Of a stretch of 64,000 nucleotides of DNA, positions 9,302 through 17,634 are shown piece by piece. Under the pieces are notes generated by a model that was not told the origin of the DNA, did not search any database, and saw only the letters and a program-made list of their open reading frames with translations. The translations under genes and the position numbers were made by a program. Numbering within the stretch: position 1 is the stretch's first letter; every line of letters starts with the position of its first letter. Origin of the DNA: an uncultured Bacteroidota bacterium (GTDB taxonomy: Bacteria; Bacteroidota; Bacteroidia; Chitinophagales; Chitinophagaceae); assembly GCA_903906365.1 (NCBI GenBank), contig CAIVKC010000044.1, forward strand, positions 47,187-111,186, given 5' to 3'.

Positions 9302-10372
9302 TTATGCATTCCTGTTGATGCAATTGAGATCTTCAAAAGCCACTTCCAGTCTTTTGATGAAATTCTCTTCCGCCTTACGAAGCCATACCCTTGGGTCATA
9401 ATATTTTTTATTGGGTTTATCCTTCCCTTCTGGATTACCCAGCTGCCCCTGCAGGTAAGGCTCGTTTTTCTTGTAAAAGCCGAGGATTCCTTCCCAAAAT
9501 GCCCACTGCATATCGGTATCAATATTCATTTTGATGGCACCGTAACTGATGGCTTCACGGATCTGGTGCTGTGGAGAACCACTGCCTCCGTGAAATACAA
9601 AGTACACCGGTTTGGGGTTGGCTGTTTTCAGTTCCGCCGCTATATAGTCCTGGCTGTTTTTCAAAATGATGGGGCGCAGTTCCACATTGCCCGGTGAATA
9701 AACGCCATGAACGTTTCCAAAAGCAGCGGCCACACTAAAGAGCCTGCCGACCTTGCTGAGTTCAGCATGTGCAAAAGCCACATGCTGCGGCTGGGTATAG
9801 AGTTTATCATTTTCTATGCCGCTGTTATCCACCCCGTCTTCCTCACCTCCCGTTACACCGAGTTCAATTTCTATGGCCATGCCCAGGGGCTGCATCCGCC
9901 TAAAAAATTCCACAGAAGTGAGGATGTTTTCCTCAATGGGTTCTTCAGAGAGGTCGAGCATATGGGAGCTGTAAAGAGGCTGCCCCTTTTCTTTGAAGTA
10001 TTGTTCACCGGCGTCAATGAGGCCGCTGACCCAGGGAAGCCATTTTTTTGCGGCATGATCGGTGTGCAATACAACGGGTACTCCATAATGCCTGGCCACA
10101 TTATGTATGTGCAGGGCGCCCGATATCCCGCCGGATATATTGGCCTGCAGCTGGTCATTGGGCATTCCTTTGCCTGCCATGAACTGTGCTCCTCCGTTGG
10201 AGAACTGTATGATGACCGGGGAATTCACTTTGGCGGCAGTTTCAAGTACGGCATTTATGGTATTGGTACCGATCACATTTACCGCCGGAAGGGCAAATTC
10301 ATTGTCCTTGGCATCGTTGTATAATGCCTCCAGTTCCTCTCCGAATAAAACCCCGGGTTTGTATTTTTTCAT
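9302..10372 (-). CDS. fbaA: Class II fructose-bisphosphate aldolase
   Basis: Zinc-dependent aldolase (356 aa), close in length to the E. coli FbaA enzyme. The zinc and substrate motifs are visible: VLHTDHAAKKWLP (first zinc His and catalytic Asp), ELGVTGGEEDGVD, VHGVYSPGN, FHGGSGSP and MNIDTDMQWA. It catalyses reversible cleavage of fructose 1,6-bisphosphate to DHAP and glyceraldehyde 3-phosphate in the cytosol. It has its own promoter element (10463-10470) and terminator (9250-9281), so it is expressed separately from the class I aldolase gene nearby. Confidence 0.96.
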   Translation of the reverse strand: MKKYKPGVLFGEELEALYNDAKDNEFALPAVNVIGTNTINAVLETAAKVNSPVIIQFSNGGAQFMAGKGMPNDQLQANISGGISGALHIHNVARHYGVPVVLHTDHAAKKWLPWVSGLIDAGEQYFKEKGQPLYSSHMLDLSEEPIEENILTSVEFFRRMQPLGMAIEIELGVTGGEEDGVDNSGIENDKLYTQPQHVAFAHAELSKVGRLFSVAAAFGNVHGVYSPGNVELRPIILKNSQDYIAAELKTANPKPVYFVFHGGSGSPQHQIREAISYGAIKMNIDTDMQWAFWEGILGFYKKNEPYLQGQLGNPEGKDKPNKKYYDPRVWLRKAEENFIKRLEVAFEDLNCINRNA

Positions 10373-10462
10373 GTTTTAAGCGCTTTGGGTTGTTTTTTAA
10401 TAGTATTAATTAAGAATGCTTGTTATATCAATAATAAAACCTGACTTTTTATTAACAAGGCG

Positions 10463-10470
10463 CAAAGATA
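10463..10470 (-). promoter_or_regulatory. -7 promoter element of fbaA
   Basis: On the minus strand this reads TATCTTTG (TAnnTTTG). It lies about 90 bases before the start codon at 10372, leaving an AT-rich 5' untranslated leader longer than usual for this window. Confidence 0.5.
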
Positions 10471-10534
10471 CATTTACTTTAATATTTTCCGCCAGCTTCC
10501 CAAAATGCCACTTTGATGGCACAATATCAGGCAT

Positions 10535-11641
10535 TTAGTCCTCAAATTTCCCCAGGTTCTTTTGAATCAGTTTCAGGTTCTTCTGCAGGGTTTGTTTCAG
10601 CTGGCGTTTGACCAGCTGTCCCATTGATGTTGATTTGAGAAAGATGGGTGCATTGAAATAGGCAGCCAGGCCTGTCTTTAACTGGGAGAGTTTTTGGGGG
10701 CTGGATATCTGGTCTTTTGACATAATATTGAGCAGTTCCATGAGCCGGAACCGGGAGGAGGCCACACGGAAGGCCATCATGGTCCTTTCTTCAGTCTGGT
10801 ATTGCTTGATGGAGTCCCTGTTCAGGTGTTTCATGGACATTTCCACGAAGGGCAGGTTCTCCTTGAAAAACTGCGGCAGGTACAGGTTCATCCTTCCTTC
10901 ATAGGACTGCTGGTCAAAGTCAATGGCCCTGATGCGGTACTGGAAGTCTTCTATGTCGGGTGTAATTTCCACCACAAAATTATAGGAACGCATGTCGCCG
11001 AGCAGTCTGACAAAACAGCGTTCATTGAATTTTACAAATTCCTTGGCCAGTCTGATTTTGTTGGTAAGCGGGTCATCCAGATAATTTTGGATGAAAAGGT
11101 CTCCCGGTATGCCCGGAATATGCTCTTCCACCAGGGTTTGATGGTTGGTGAGGATTTTTATCCGGTTGGGAGACAGGAGGTGTTCCAGTTCCAGGCCATA
11201 GACCCTTGAGGCATCCGCCTGTTTGACATAATAGTGATCGTAATTGTCGTTGAATTTATTGACAATCCTTACCCGGAAGGGGTTGGAATTGGCAAAGCTG
11301 CAGTAGTCAATACGGGCCACGTCCAGGTGGTTGATGAAACTCAGATCCCCTTCTGTTTTTAAGATGGCATACATAGCCACCAGGCCCTCCCGGATAAAAT
11401 CCCAGTGGCGCATGTCATAGACCACCGTCTCCCAGAGACTGTCCTTTCCATGTTTGTCTTTAAGGGGGACCGAGGAGGTGAAGTGCATCAGGTCCCGGTA
11501 AGTAACCGGGAGTTTTACCTCGCGGCCGTTGTTTTTCAAATAACCCCGAAGCAGGTCATTGACCGGGAAGATCGGTTTTTTGCGCGAAGGCTTTTTGCTC
11601 TCTTCTGGATTGAAACGGCTTTGCTGTTGTTCAAAACTCAT
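10535..11641 (-). CDS. Conserved-looking protein with kinase-like motifs
   Basis: Protein of 368 aa, not recognised by name; no signal peptide or membrane segment. Its central region carries an ordered set of motifs resembling the protein kinase/aminoglycoside phosphotransferase fold. These are YYVK with K140 (beta-3 lysine position), acidic ELEH near 151-154, a hinge-like EEHIPG at 172-177, GDMRSYN at 215-221 and IDFD at 240-243. The D216 to N221 spacing equals the catalytic Asp-Asn spacing of protein kinases, and D241 would be the DFG-type metal-binding Asp. The N-terminal 130 and C-terminal 110 residues are outside this core; the C-terminus is Lys/Gln-rich and probably helical. No substrate can be named. 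It may instead be a catalytically dead member. Confidence 0.6.
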   Translation of the reverse strand: MSFEQQQSRFNPEESKKPSRKKPIFPVNDLLRGYLKNNGREVKLPVTYRDLMHFTSSVPLKDKHGKDSLWETVVYDMRHWDFIREGLVAMYAILKTEGDLSFINHLDVARIDYCSFANSNPFRVRIVNKFNDNYDHYYVKQADASRVYGLELEHLLSPNRIKILTNHQTLVEEHIPGIPGDLFIQNYLDDPLTNKIRLAKEFVKFNERCFVRLLGDMRSYNFVVEITPDIEDFQYRIRAIDFDQQSYEGRMNLYLPQFFKENLPFVEMSMKHLNRDSIKQYQTEERTMMAFRVASSRFRLMELLNIMSKDQISSPQKLSQLKTGLAAYFNAPIFLKSTSMGQLVKRQLKQTLQKNLKLIQKNLGKFED

Positions 11642-11679
11642 GATCCTGTTAGCTGATTTGCTGGCTTAAATGTAGGGGT

Positions 11680-12480
11680 TTATCCCTGTATTTTCTCGCG
11701 TAGTTGCATCAAATAGGAAACGGACAGCCGGAGCCTGCTGCCATACCAGCTGAACATCTTTCCGTCCACCAGGATAATTCGGGTATCCGGCAGGGCGACC
11801 CTGATCAGGTCGATGTGTTTTTCACCAAAAGGGAAGGGTTCGCTTGATAAGAGCAATAATCCGCAGCGATTTGCACGAATTTGTTCGAGCGTGACCTCGG
11901 GATAACGCGTCTTGGAGCCAAAGATATTCTCCAGGCCGCAGCGATGCATCATATCAGAAATGAAGGTATCCCCGCCGGCAGCCATATAGGGCTTCTGCCA
12001 GATCAGGTAAGCTGCCCTTTTTAGAGGCTCTGCCAGGACAGGAAGCCCATCCAGCCGGCTGAATGCGGTTGCTATTTCAGTACATAGAAGGCCAGCCTGC
12101 TCCCGGGTGCCTGTAAGTATACCCAGGCATTCTATCATATGAAGGGCTTCCCCCAGGTTATGTATATCGCTTACCCAGACGGGGTAATTGCCGGCGAGTG
12201 CGTCCACCTGTTCCCGGGAGTTCTCTTCCCGGTTTGCCAGGATGAGGTTCGGATTTAGGCTGCGGATGGATGAAAAGTCAATGTTTTTGGTACCCCCTAC
12301 CCGGGATTTACCTACAAACCAGGAATGGGGGTGCACGCAGTAGCGGGTGATGCCCACCACAGCATCTTCCAAGCCCAGGTCAAAAAGCAGTTCGGTCTGG
12401 GAGGGTACCAGCGAAACAATGCGTCGCGGGATATCCGGCAGGTAAATGGTGCGTTGGCACTGGTCCTCAAAAATGGGCAT
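11680..12480 (-). CDS. BtuF-like helical-backbone metal-receptor protein
   Basis: Protein of 266 aa resembling the BtuF/FepB-like substrate-binding family. Family features are RRIVSLVPSQTELLFDLGL near the N-terminus, VVGITRYCVHP, GGTKNIDFSSI and ANREENSREQV, then PYMAAGGDTFISDMM and the late RYPEVTLEQI. These proteins normally bind cobalamin or a metal chelate for an ABC importer. The chosen ATG at 12480 gives the usual MPIF-type start and no signal peptide; an ATG at 12543 would add a weakly hydrophobic N-terminus with a poor lipobox. No permease or ATPase gene is adjacent and no cobalamin riboswitch box was seen upstream, so the ligand is uncertain. Confidence 0.75.
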   Translation of the reverse strand: MPIFEDQCQRTIYLPDIPRRIVSLVPSQTELLFDLGLEDAVVGITRYCVHPHSWFVGKSRVGGTKNIDFSSIRSLNPNLILANREENSREQVDALAGNYPVWVSDIHNLGEALHMIECLGILTGTREQAGLLCTEIATAFSRLDGLPVLAEPLKRAAYLIWQKPYMAAGGDTFISDMMHRCGLENIFGSKTRYPEVTLEQIRANRCGLLLLSSEPFPFGEKHIDLIRVALPDTRIILVDGKMFSWYGSRLRLSVSYLMQLREKIQG

Positions 12481-12574
12481 GTAGGCTCCTTTGCTGCAAG
12501 GTAGGATCAAACAGGAATATGAAAAAAGCACCCTGGCAGCCAACGGCAGGACCGTGGGATTGAATCAGTATGCA

Positions 12575-12618
12575 CCTCCTGCTAAACTTTTTGTTTGATA
12601 CAGCCATTTAGCAGGAGG
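12575..12618. repeat. 12-bp perfect inverted repeat
   Basis: CCTCCTGCTAAA (12575-12586) and TTTAGCAGGAGG (12607-12618) are exact inverse complements separated by 20 bases. There is no T-tract, so it is not a standard terminator. It sits about 95 bases before the start of the BtuF-like gene and could be an operator or an mRNA leader hairpin. Confidence 0.7.
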
Positions 12619-12951
12619 GTACTGGAGTTTAAATCAGGCCTGTTCCCAGGATATCAGCACGGGATGGTTTTTCTTCGGATCTTGGATTAAACAATCATTT
12701 TCTCAGGGTCAGCTGCAAAGACTGTTTACAATAGGATGGACAGTTCAGGGAATATTGGATCATCAACGGGCCACAGAATAAGGTTTCAGGCCGGAAAAGA
12801 AAAAATGAAGTTGACTGATATTGGATTATAAACACCGGAAATTCGTTGGATATTGGATAAGCGGGGTGTTTTGGTTTTTTGGATATCGGCGATTGATTAT
12901 ATCAATCAACTTCGGATACAAAAATAAGTGAGTCCGCTATGGCAGCCTAGC

Positions 12952-12988
12952 GCGTAATTGCTGGATTTTGCAGATTCGGATATTACGC
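12952..12988. repeat. Inverted repeat
   Basis: GCGTAAT (12952-12958) and ATTACGC (12982-12988) form a 7-bp stem around a 23-base loop, in which TGC/GCA triplets could extend the fold. Function unknown. Confidence 0.5.
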
Positions 12989-13050
12989 ACAAAACGTAAA
13001 AACGGCGGTAGGGGACTGGTAAAACTCCCCAAACCCTGCTGGTAAAAATA

Positions 13051-13080
13051 CGAAACCCCGCCTGGCAGGGCGGGGTTTCG
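13051..13080 (-). terminator. Intrinsic terminator of the cystathionine beta-synthase gene
   Basis: 12-bp stem CGAAACCCCGCC (13051-13062) / GGCGGGGTTTCG (13069-13080). The bases to its left give TATTTTTACC on the minus strand, a short T-rich tail. It lies just past the stop at 13097. Confidence 0.8.
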
Positions 13081-13096
13081 GATAAATTTGTCAGTA

Positions 13097-14458
13097 TCAG
13101 TTGCTCAGTGCCTGGATAACATCATACTTGGTAACGATGTGAAAGTTTCCGCTGTCATCGCGGGAAAGCACGGCGCCATTTTCTTTTGTAATGAGGCTTT
13201 TGAGCCTTTCCAGCGGCGTGTCAAAAGCCACCAGTGGATAGGGGGGCTCCTGTACCTGGGCAATGGATTTTTTTTTGATATCCTGGCCGTCCACCATCAT
13301 TTTTGAAAAAAGACCTCCTTCGCTGATGGCACCAACCACTTCCTGGCCTTGCATTACAGGCAGGTTTTCGATGTTATATTTTTGCATCAGTTCCACGGCT
13401 TCACCCACCAATTGGCCGGGAGATACCGTGACCAGCCGCTGTGTGCCCCTTCCGCTGACAATATCCTTGAAGGTTTTTACATCCAGGAAACCGCGCTCCA
13501 TCATCCACTGGTCATTGTATATTTTCCCCACGTACCGGCTTCCGTGATCATGAAAGATGCAAACCACCATATCCCCCTTTTTCAGGTGGCCTTTGAGCTG
13601 CATCATTCCCTGCAGGCAGCTTCCTGCGCTGTATCCGCAGAAAAGCCCTTCTTCTTTGGCAATGCGTCTGGCCATCACGGCCCCGTCCTTATCGGTCACT
13701 TTTTCAAAACGGTCAATCACACTCATGTCGTAGTTCTGGGGGACAAAATCTTCCCCGAACCCCTCGCTGATATAGGGATATACCTCATTTTGATCCAGTT
13801 CGCCGGTCTCGTAATATTTCTTGAGCAGCGAGCCGTAACTGTCTATAGCCCAAATCTGGATATCCGGATTCTTTTCCTTGAGGTATTTTCCCGTTCCCAC
13901 AATAGTCCCCCCGGTTCCGGTGGCTACAACCAGGTGGGTTACCTGGCCGCCGGTCTGCTCCCAGATTTCAGGACCGGTCTGCTCATAGTGGGCCAGCCGG
14001 TTGGCCAGGTTATCGTACTGATTGACGTACCAGGAATTGGGAACCTCCGAAGCCAGCCTCCTGGACACGGAATAGTAGGACCTGGGATCATCGGGCTCCA
14101 CATTGGTAGGGCATACGATGACCTCAGCACCCACCGCCTTGAGAATATCCGCCTTTTCTTTAGACTGCTTGTCGGTGGTGGTAAATATGCATTTGTACCC
14201 CTTGACGCAGGCGGCCAGGGCCAGTCCCATCCCCGTATTGCCGCTGGTTCCTTCGATTATGGTACCCCCTGGTTTTATTTTTCCTTCCAATTCCGCTACT
14301 TCCAGCATTTTAAGAGCCATCCTGTCTTTGATGGAATTGCCCGGATTGAAATATTCCACCTTGGCCAGAACCGTGCATGGAAGGGACTTGGTAATCTTAT
14401 TGAGACGTATCAGCGGTGTATTCCCAATGGTTTCGAGCACATTGTTTTTAATATCCAT
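13097..14458 (-). CDS. cbs: Cystathionine beta-synthase with tandem CBS domains
   Basis: PLP enzyme (453 aa) of the cysteine synthase/cystathionine beta-synthase family. It condenses serine (or activated serine) with homocysteine or sulfide in the cytosol. The catalytic part has PLP lysine K44 in NSIKDR and the phosphate-binding SGNTG at 72-76. The C-terminal 120 residues are two CBS motifs (VSPGQLVGEAVELM and VAFDTPLERLKSLI) that usually bind adenosyl ligands and regulate activity. The CBS pair favours cystathionine beta-synthase over plain cysteine synthase. The start at 14458 gives the family-like MDIKNNVLETIGNTPL; the longer frame from 14527 would place the TACCTTTG promoter element inside the gene. 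Confidence 0.9.
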   Translation of the reverse strand: MDIKNNVLETIGNTPLIRLNKITKSLPCTVLAKVEYFNPGNSIKDRMALKMLEVAELEGKIKPGGTIIEGTSGNTGMGLALAACVKGYKCIFTTTDKQSKEKADILKAVGAEVIVCPTNVEPDDPRSYYSVSRRLASEVPNSWYVNQYDNLANRLAHYEQTGPEIWEQTGGQVTHLVVATGTGGTIVGTGKYLKEKNPDIQIWAIDSYGSLLKKYYETGELDQNEVYPYISEGFGEDFVPQNYDMSVIDRFEKVTDKDGAVMARRIAKEEGLFCGYSAGSCLQGMMQLKGHLKKGDMVVCIFHDHGSRYVGKIYNDQWMMERGFLDVKTFKDIVSGRGTQRLVTVSPGQLVGEAVELMQKYNIENLPVMQGQEVVGAISEGGLFSKMMVDGQDIKKKSIAQVQEPPYPLVAFDTPLERLKSLITKENGAVLSRDDSGNFHIVTKYDVIQALSN

Positions 14459-14476
14459 AGTAGATTTTATTCCCTG

Positions 14477-14484
14477 CAAAGGTA
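14477..14484 (-). promoter_or_regulatory. -7 promoter element of the cbs gene
   Basis: On the minus strand this reads TACCTTTG (TAnnTTTG), 18 bases before the start codon at 14458. It supports that start over the longer open frame. Confidence 0.55.
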
Positions 14485-14621
14485 AGATTTTGTAGAAGAG
14501 TCCTGCCGGCATCTTGGTTTTTAGCAAACAGGGAAAATCAGGAATGGCGGGTCTGCTGGCGGTTGATTTTTGGTGATCCTGTTTGTGAATAAAACAAAAT
14601 TTTTTCTATGAGTGCATCCTT

Positions 14622-14629
14622 TACATTTG
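14622..14629 (+). promoter_or_regulatory. -7 promoter element of tex
   Basis: TACATTTG (TAnnTTTG), 24 bases before the tex start codon at 14654. Confidence 0.55.
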
Positions 14630-14653
14630 CATCCCCCCTGAAAACAGGTAATT

Positions 14654-16945
14654 ATGGAACCCAAATATATTCAGCAGGCAGCACTAAAACTCAACCTATC
14701 CCTAAAACAGGTCCAGCAGGTCTGCCAGCTACACGACGAAGGAGCGACCATCCCCTTTATGGCCAGGTACCGCAAGGAAGCCACCGGCAACCTGGATGAG
14801 GTGGCTATCGGCCATATTGTGGAAGAGATCAGGTATTTTACCGAACTGGAAAAAAGAAAGGAAACCGTCCTGAAAACCATTGAAGGATTGGGGCGGCTGA
14901 CACCGGAGCTCCGAACCCGGATTGAGGATTGTTTTGAGGCCACCATATTGGAAGACCTCTATCTTCCCTATAAACCCAAAAGAAAGACCAGGGCAACCAC
15001 TGCCATGGAAAAAGGACTGGAGCCACTGGCCACCTTTATTTTCAGTCAGGGACCCGGTGACCCCGAAACGGAGGCAGCAAAATTCATCGGGGAACAGGTT
15101 AAAGATGTCCGGGAGGCACTCCAGGGGGCCAGGGACATCGTGGCGGAATGGATTACTGAAAATGTGCAGGCCAGAAACATAATCCGTCATCTTTTCACCC
15201 AGGAGGCCGTCTTGTTTTCCAAGGTGATCGCTTCCAAAAAGGAGGAAGAAGAGGCCCAGAAGTACAGGGATTATTTCGAATTCAGTGAACCCCTGGCCAA
15301 AACACCTTCCCACCGCCTGCTGGCCATTCGCAGGGGAGAGAAAGAAGGCTTTCTTCTGATGGATATACATATTGACAAGCCCCGGGCCATCGATGAGCTG
15401 GAAAGACTGCTGGTAACGGGTAAACACCCGGTAAGCGCCCACCTGAAGATGGCCATTGACGATTGTTTTGAAAGGCTCCTGAAACCATCCATAGAAAATG
15501 AGTTCCGGGTCATAAGCAAGAACCGGGCGGACGAGGAAGCCATCGGCGTTTTCGCTGAAAACCTGCGGCAGCTGTTGCTGGCCTCCCCACTTGGATCAAA
15601 ACGATTACTGGCTCTTGACCCGGGATTCCGAACCGGTTGTAAGGTGGTTTGCCTGGATGAACAGGGTAATTTTCTGACCAATACCACCATTTATCCCCAT
15701 CCGCCACAACAAAGCAGCCGGGAAAGCATCTCCGAGATCCAGAATCTGGTTGACCGTTATGATATCCAGGCAATTGGGATTGGAAACGGGACTGCGGGCA
15801 GGGAAACCGAGCAGTTCATACGATCCATTGATTTTGGAAGGCCGGTGAGCGTTTTCATGGTCAATGAAAGCGGGGCCTCCATTTATTCTGCCTCCGAGGT
15901 GGCCAGGGAGGAGTTCCCCGATATGGACCTGACAGTGCGCGGAGCGGTCAGTATCGGCCGTCGCCTGCTGGATCCCCTAAGCGAACTGGTCAAAATTGAT
16001 CCCAAATCGATAGGGGTAGGACAGTACCAGCATGATGTCAATCAGCCGAAATTGAAAGAGCAGTTGGACCGGATTGTGGAAAGCTGTGTGAACCATGTGG
16101 GCGTAAACCTCAATACGGCCAGCCGGCATCTGTTGATGTATGTGTCCGGATTGAGTGCTACCCTGGCCCGTAACATTGTGGAATACCGAGCCAAAAACGG
16201 TGCGTTCAAGACCCGGGATGAACTCCGGAAGGTAAGCCTGATGGGCCCCAAAACCTTTGAACAATGTGCGGCCTTCCTGAGAATTCCCTCAGCAGCCAAT
16301 CCGCTGGACAACAGCGCCGTCCATCCTGAAAGTTATGTTGTGGTGGAATCCATGGCCCGCGACCTGTCCTGCAGCATTCCCGATCTCGTAGGTCAGCCGG
16401 AGCTGCGCAGGCGGATCGATAAAAGTAAATACCTCTCCGAGACAGCCGGGGAGTTCACCCTGGAGGATATCCTCAAGGAACTCGAAAAACCGGGCCGCGA
16501 TCCACGGTCCCTGGTGGAGGAATTTCGTTTTGATGACTCCATTCACAGCATGGAAGACCTTCGTCCGGGCATGAGCGTGCCGGGTATTGTAACCAATATT
16601 ACCAATTTCGGTGTTTTCGTGGATATTGGGGTAAAGCAGGACGGGCTGATACATATTTCTCAGCTGAGCAACCACTATATCAGCGACCCCAACAGTGTGG
16701 TAAAATTGCAGCAACGCCTTCAGGTAACGGTACTGGAAGTGGATGTAACCCGTAAAAGGATATCCCTATCCCTCAAGGACCAGCAAACACCACCCGCGTC
16801 TGCAGGCCAGGGCCGCCCGGCCGGCCGGACAACGGGGACCGGCCCTTCGGCAGCAGGCAGGCCCAAAGCGCCGGCCAACCGGGAGAACCCGGTCAATGAT
16901 TTTCAGGCGAAGCTCATGGAGCTGAAGCATAAATTCAGGAACTAG
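14654..16945 (+). CDS. tex: Tex family RNA-binding transcription accessory protein
   Basis: Nucleic-acid-binding protein (763 aa) of the Tex/Spt6 family, acting with RNA polymerase in the cytosol. The N-terminal Tex helical domain includes LHDEGATIPFMARYRKE. A YqgF/RNase H-like domain begins at LLALDPGFRTG (about 318-328). A helix-hairpin-helix region follows around residues 490-560 (SGLSATLARNIVEYR). An S1 RNA-binding domain occupies about 640-715 (PGIVTNITNFGVFVDIG). The Gly/Pro/Ala-rich stretch between the S1 domain and the C-terminus is low complexity. Length and domain order match the family. It is a monocistronic gene with its own promoter. Confidence 0.96.
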   Translation: MEPKYIQQAALKLNLSLKQVQQVCQLHDEGATIPFMARYRKEATGNLDEVAIGHIVEEIRYFTELEKRKETVLKTIEGLGRLTPELRTRIEDCFEATILEDLYLPYKPKRKTRATTAMEKGLEPLATFIFSQGPGDPETEAAKFIGEQVKDVREALQGARDIVAEWITENVQARNIIRHLFTQEAVLFSKVIASKKEEEEAQKYRDYFEFSEPLAKTPSHRLLAIRRGEKEGFLLMDIHIDKPRAIDELERLLVTGKHPVSAHLKMAIDDCFERLLKPSIENEFRVISKNRADEEAIGVFAENLRQLLLASPLGSKRLLALDPGFRTGCKVVCLDEQGNFLTNTTIYPHPPQQSSRESISEIQNLVDRYDIQAIGIGNGTAGRETEQFIRSIDFGRPVSVFMVNESGASIYSASEVAREEFPDMDLTVRGAVSIGRRLLDPLSELVKIDPKSIGVGQYQHDVNQPKLKEQLDRIVESCVNHVGVNLNTASRHLLMYVSGLSATLARNIVEYRAKNGAFKTRDELRKVSLMGPKTFEQCAAFLRIPSAANPLDNSAVHPESYVVVESMARDLSCSIPDLVGQPELRRRIDKSKYLSETAGEFTLEDILKELEKPGRDPRSLVEEFRFDDSIHSMEDLRPGMSVPGIVTNITNFGVFVDIGVKQDGLIHISQLSNHYISDPNSVVKLQQRLQVTVLEVDVTRKRISLSLKDQQTPPASAGQGRPAGRTTGTGPSAAGRPKAPANRENPVNDFQAKLMELKHKFRN

Positions 16946-16983
16946 GCGCCCTGGTCACCGGGCTGGCCGGTCGGACGGAAAGA

Positions 16984-17024
16984 CCCTGGCAACCTTGCTG
17001 GAATGTTCAGGAAGGCTGCCAGGG
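16984..17024. terminator. Hairpin between convergent tex and the sigma-operon end
   Basis: 8-bp stem CCCTGGCA (16984-16991) / TGCCAGGG (17017-17024), with an inner CCTT/AAGG extension. The T-tract is poor on the plus strand; the minus strand continues TCTTTCC. It lies between two convergent 3' ends, so it may end transcription for one or both. Confidence 0.5.
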
Positions 17025-17036
17025 CGGGTTGAAGTC

Positions 17037-17561
17037 TTAGTTCTCAGACCCCTTTATGGGGAGGGTATTGTTTTTGCGATGCAGGTACATATCCAGCAAC
17101 ACCAGCCCCAGAACCACATTGATCAGCAGAAACACACTGGTAAAGGTCGGATTGAGCATTTTGCTCCAGTCCATTTTTTTATCCAGGTGGTATTGGGACA
17201 TCCAGCCCGGTGAACTGCCCTGTGACCAGTTGATTTGACCAAAGCCATACACCAGAAAACCCAGCACCATCAGCACAAAAAAGCCGCCGATTCCCCATAT
17301 TATATGGTTATTTATATAATTCCTGGTGGCGGGTGCGACCTGATAGCGGGCGATCTGTTCCATCACATTTTTGGTAAACCGAAGGGAAGGTTCCTCGAGT
17401 TCTGAATGGCTCATGAGGGCATGGACCTCCAGGAGCTCCCTGTATTTGTTTTTCCATTCCAGCTGGGTGGCTAACAGGTTTTCGATGGCCGAATTCTCGG
17501 CATCATCTCTCAGCCCGTCAATATAATTCCAGAGGCGGTCCTCCATTTGTTGCTCTTCCAT
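17037..17561 (-). CDS. Small membrane protein, probable partner of the ECF sigma factor
   Basis: Protein of 174 aa not matching a named family. It has a charged N-terminal half (MEEQQMEDRLWNYIDGLRD...), then two hydrophobic segments, one near residues 85-107 (IIWGIGGFFVLMVLGFLVYGF) and one near 142-160 (FTSVFLLINVVLGLVLLDM). A short cytosolic N-terminal domain plus membrane anchor directly downstream of an ECF sigma gene is the pattern of anti-sigma factors, so that role is inferred. The start at 17561 is chosen because a clear AAGGAGG ribosome-binding site precedes it; the longer frame would overlap the sigma gene. Confidence 0.7.
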   Translation of the reverse strand: MEEQQMEDRLWNYIDGLRDDAENSAIENLLATQLEWKNKYRELLEVHALMSHSELEEPSLRFTKNVMEQIARYQVAPATRNYINNHIIWGIGGFFVLMVLGFLVYGFGQINWSQGSSPGWMSQYHLDKKMDWSKMLNPTFTSVFLLINVVLGLVLLDMYLHRKNNTLPIKGSEN

Positions 17562-17565
17562 AGTT

Positions 17566-17572
17566 CCTCCTT
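17566..17572 (-). promoter_or_regulatory. Shine-Dalgarno sequence of the sigma partner gene
   Basis: The minus strand reads AAGGAGG four bases before the ATG at 17561. Strong Shine-Dalgarno sequences are rare in Bacteroidota, and this one fixes the start codon. Confidence 0.7.
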
Positions 17573-17634
17573 TGATGATTGGGTAAATGTTATTACAAAG
17601 TTGCGGCCAATTATGCTGCCGGCCGCTCCAATGC

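Larger units (their letters stand above)
12481..13045. other. Repeat-rich intergenic region upstream of the BtuF-like gene
   Basis: About 565 bases without a recognisable gene. The region holds a 12-bp inverted repeat (12575-12618), a second hairpin (12952-12988) and a small palindrome GATTGAT-TAT-ATCAATC near 12892. It also holds several copies of ATATTGGAT or close variants (about 12752-12880). A minus-strand TATTTTTG promoter-like match is at 12919-12926. It may be a long leader or regulatory region of the downstream minus-strand gene, or the decayed remains of something else. Confidence 0.45.

Noticed and set aside
12481..13045. Cobalamin riboswitch upstream of the BtuF-like gene
   Set aside because: No B12-box or conserved riboswitch core was found on the minus strand.
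13349..14485. Plus-strand open frame (378 codons) opposite the cbs gene
   Set aside because: Its length is explained by codon composition of the real minus-strand gene; the translation shows no family pattern.
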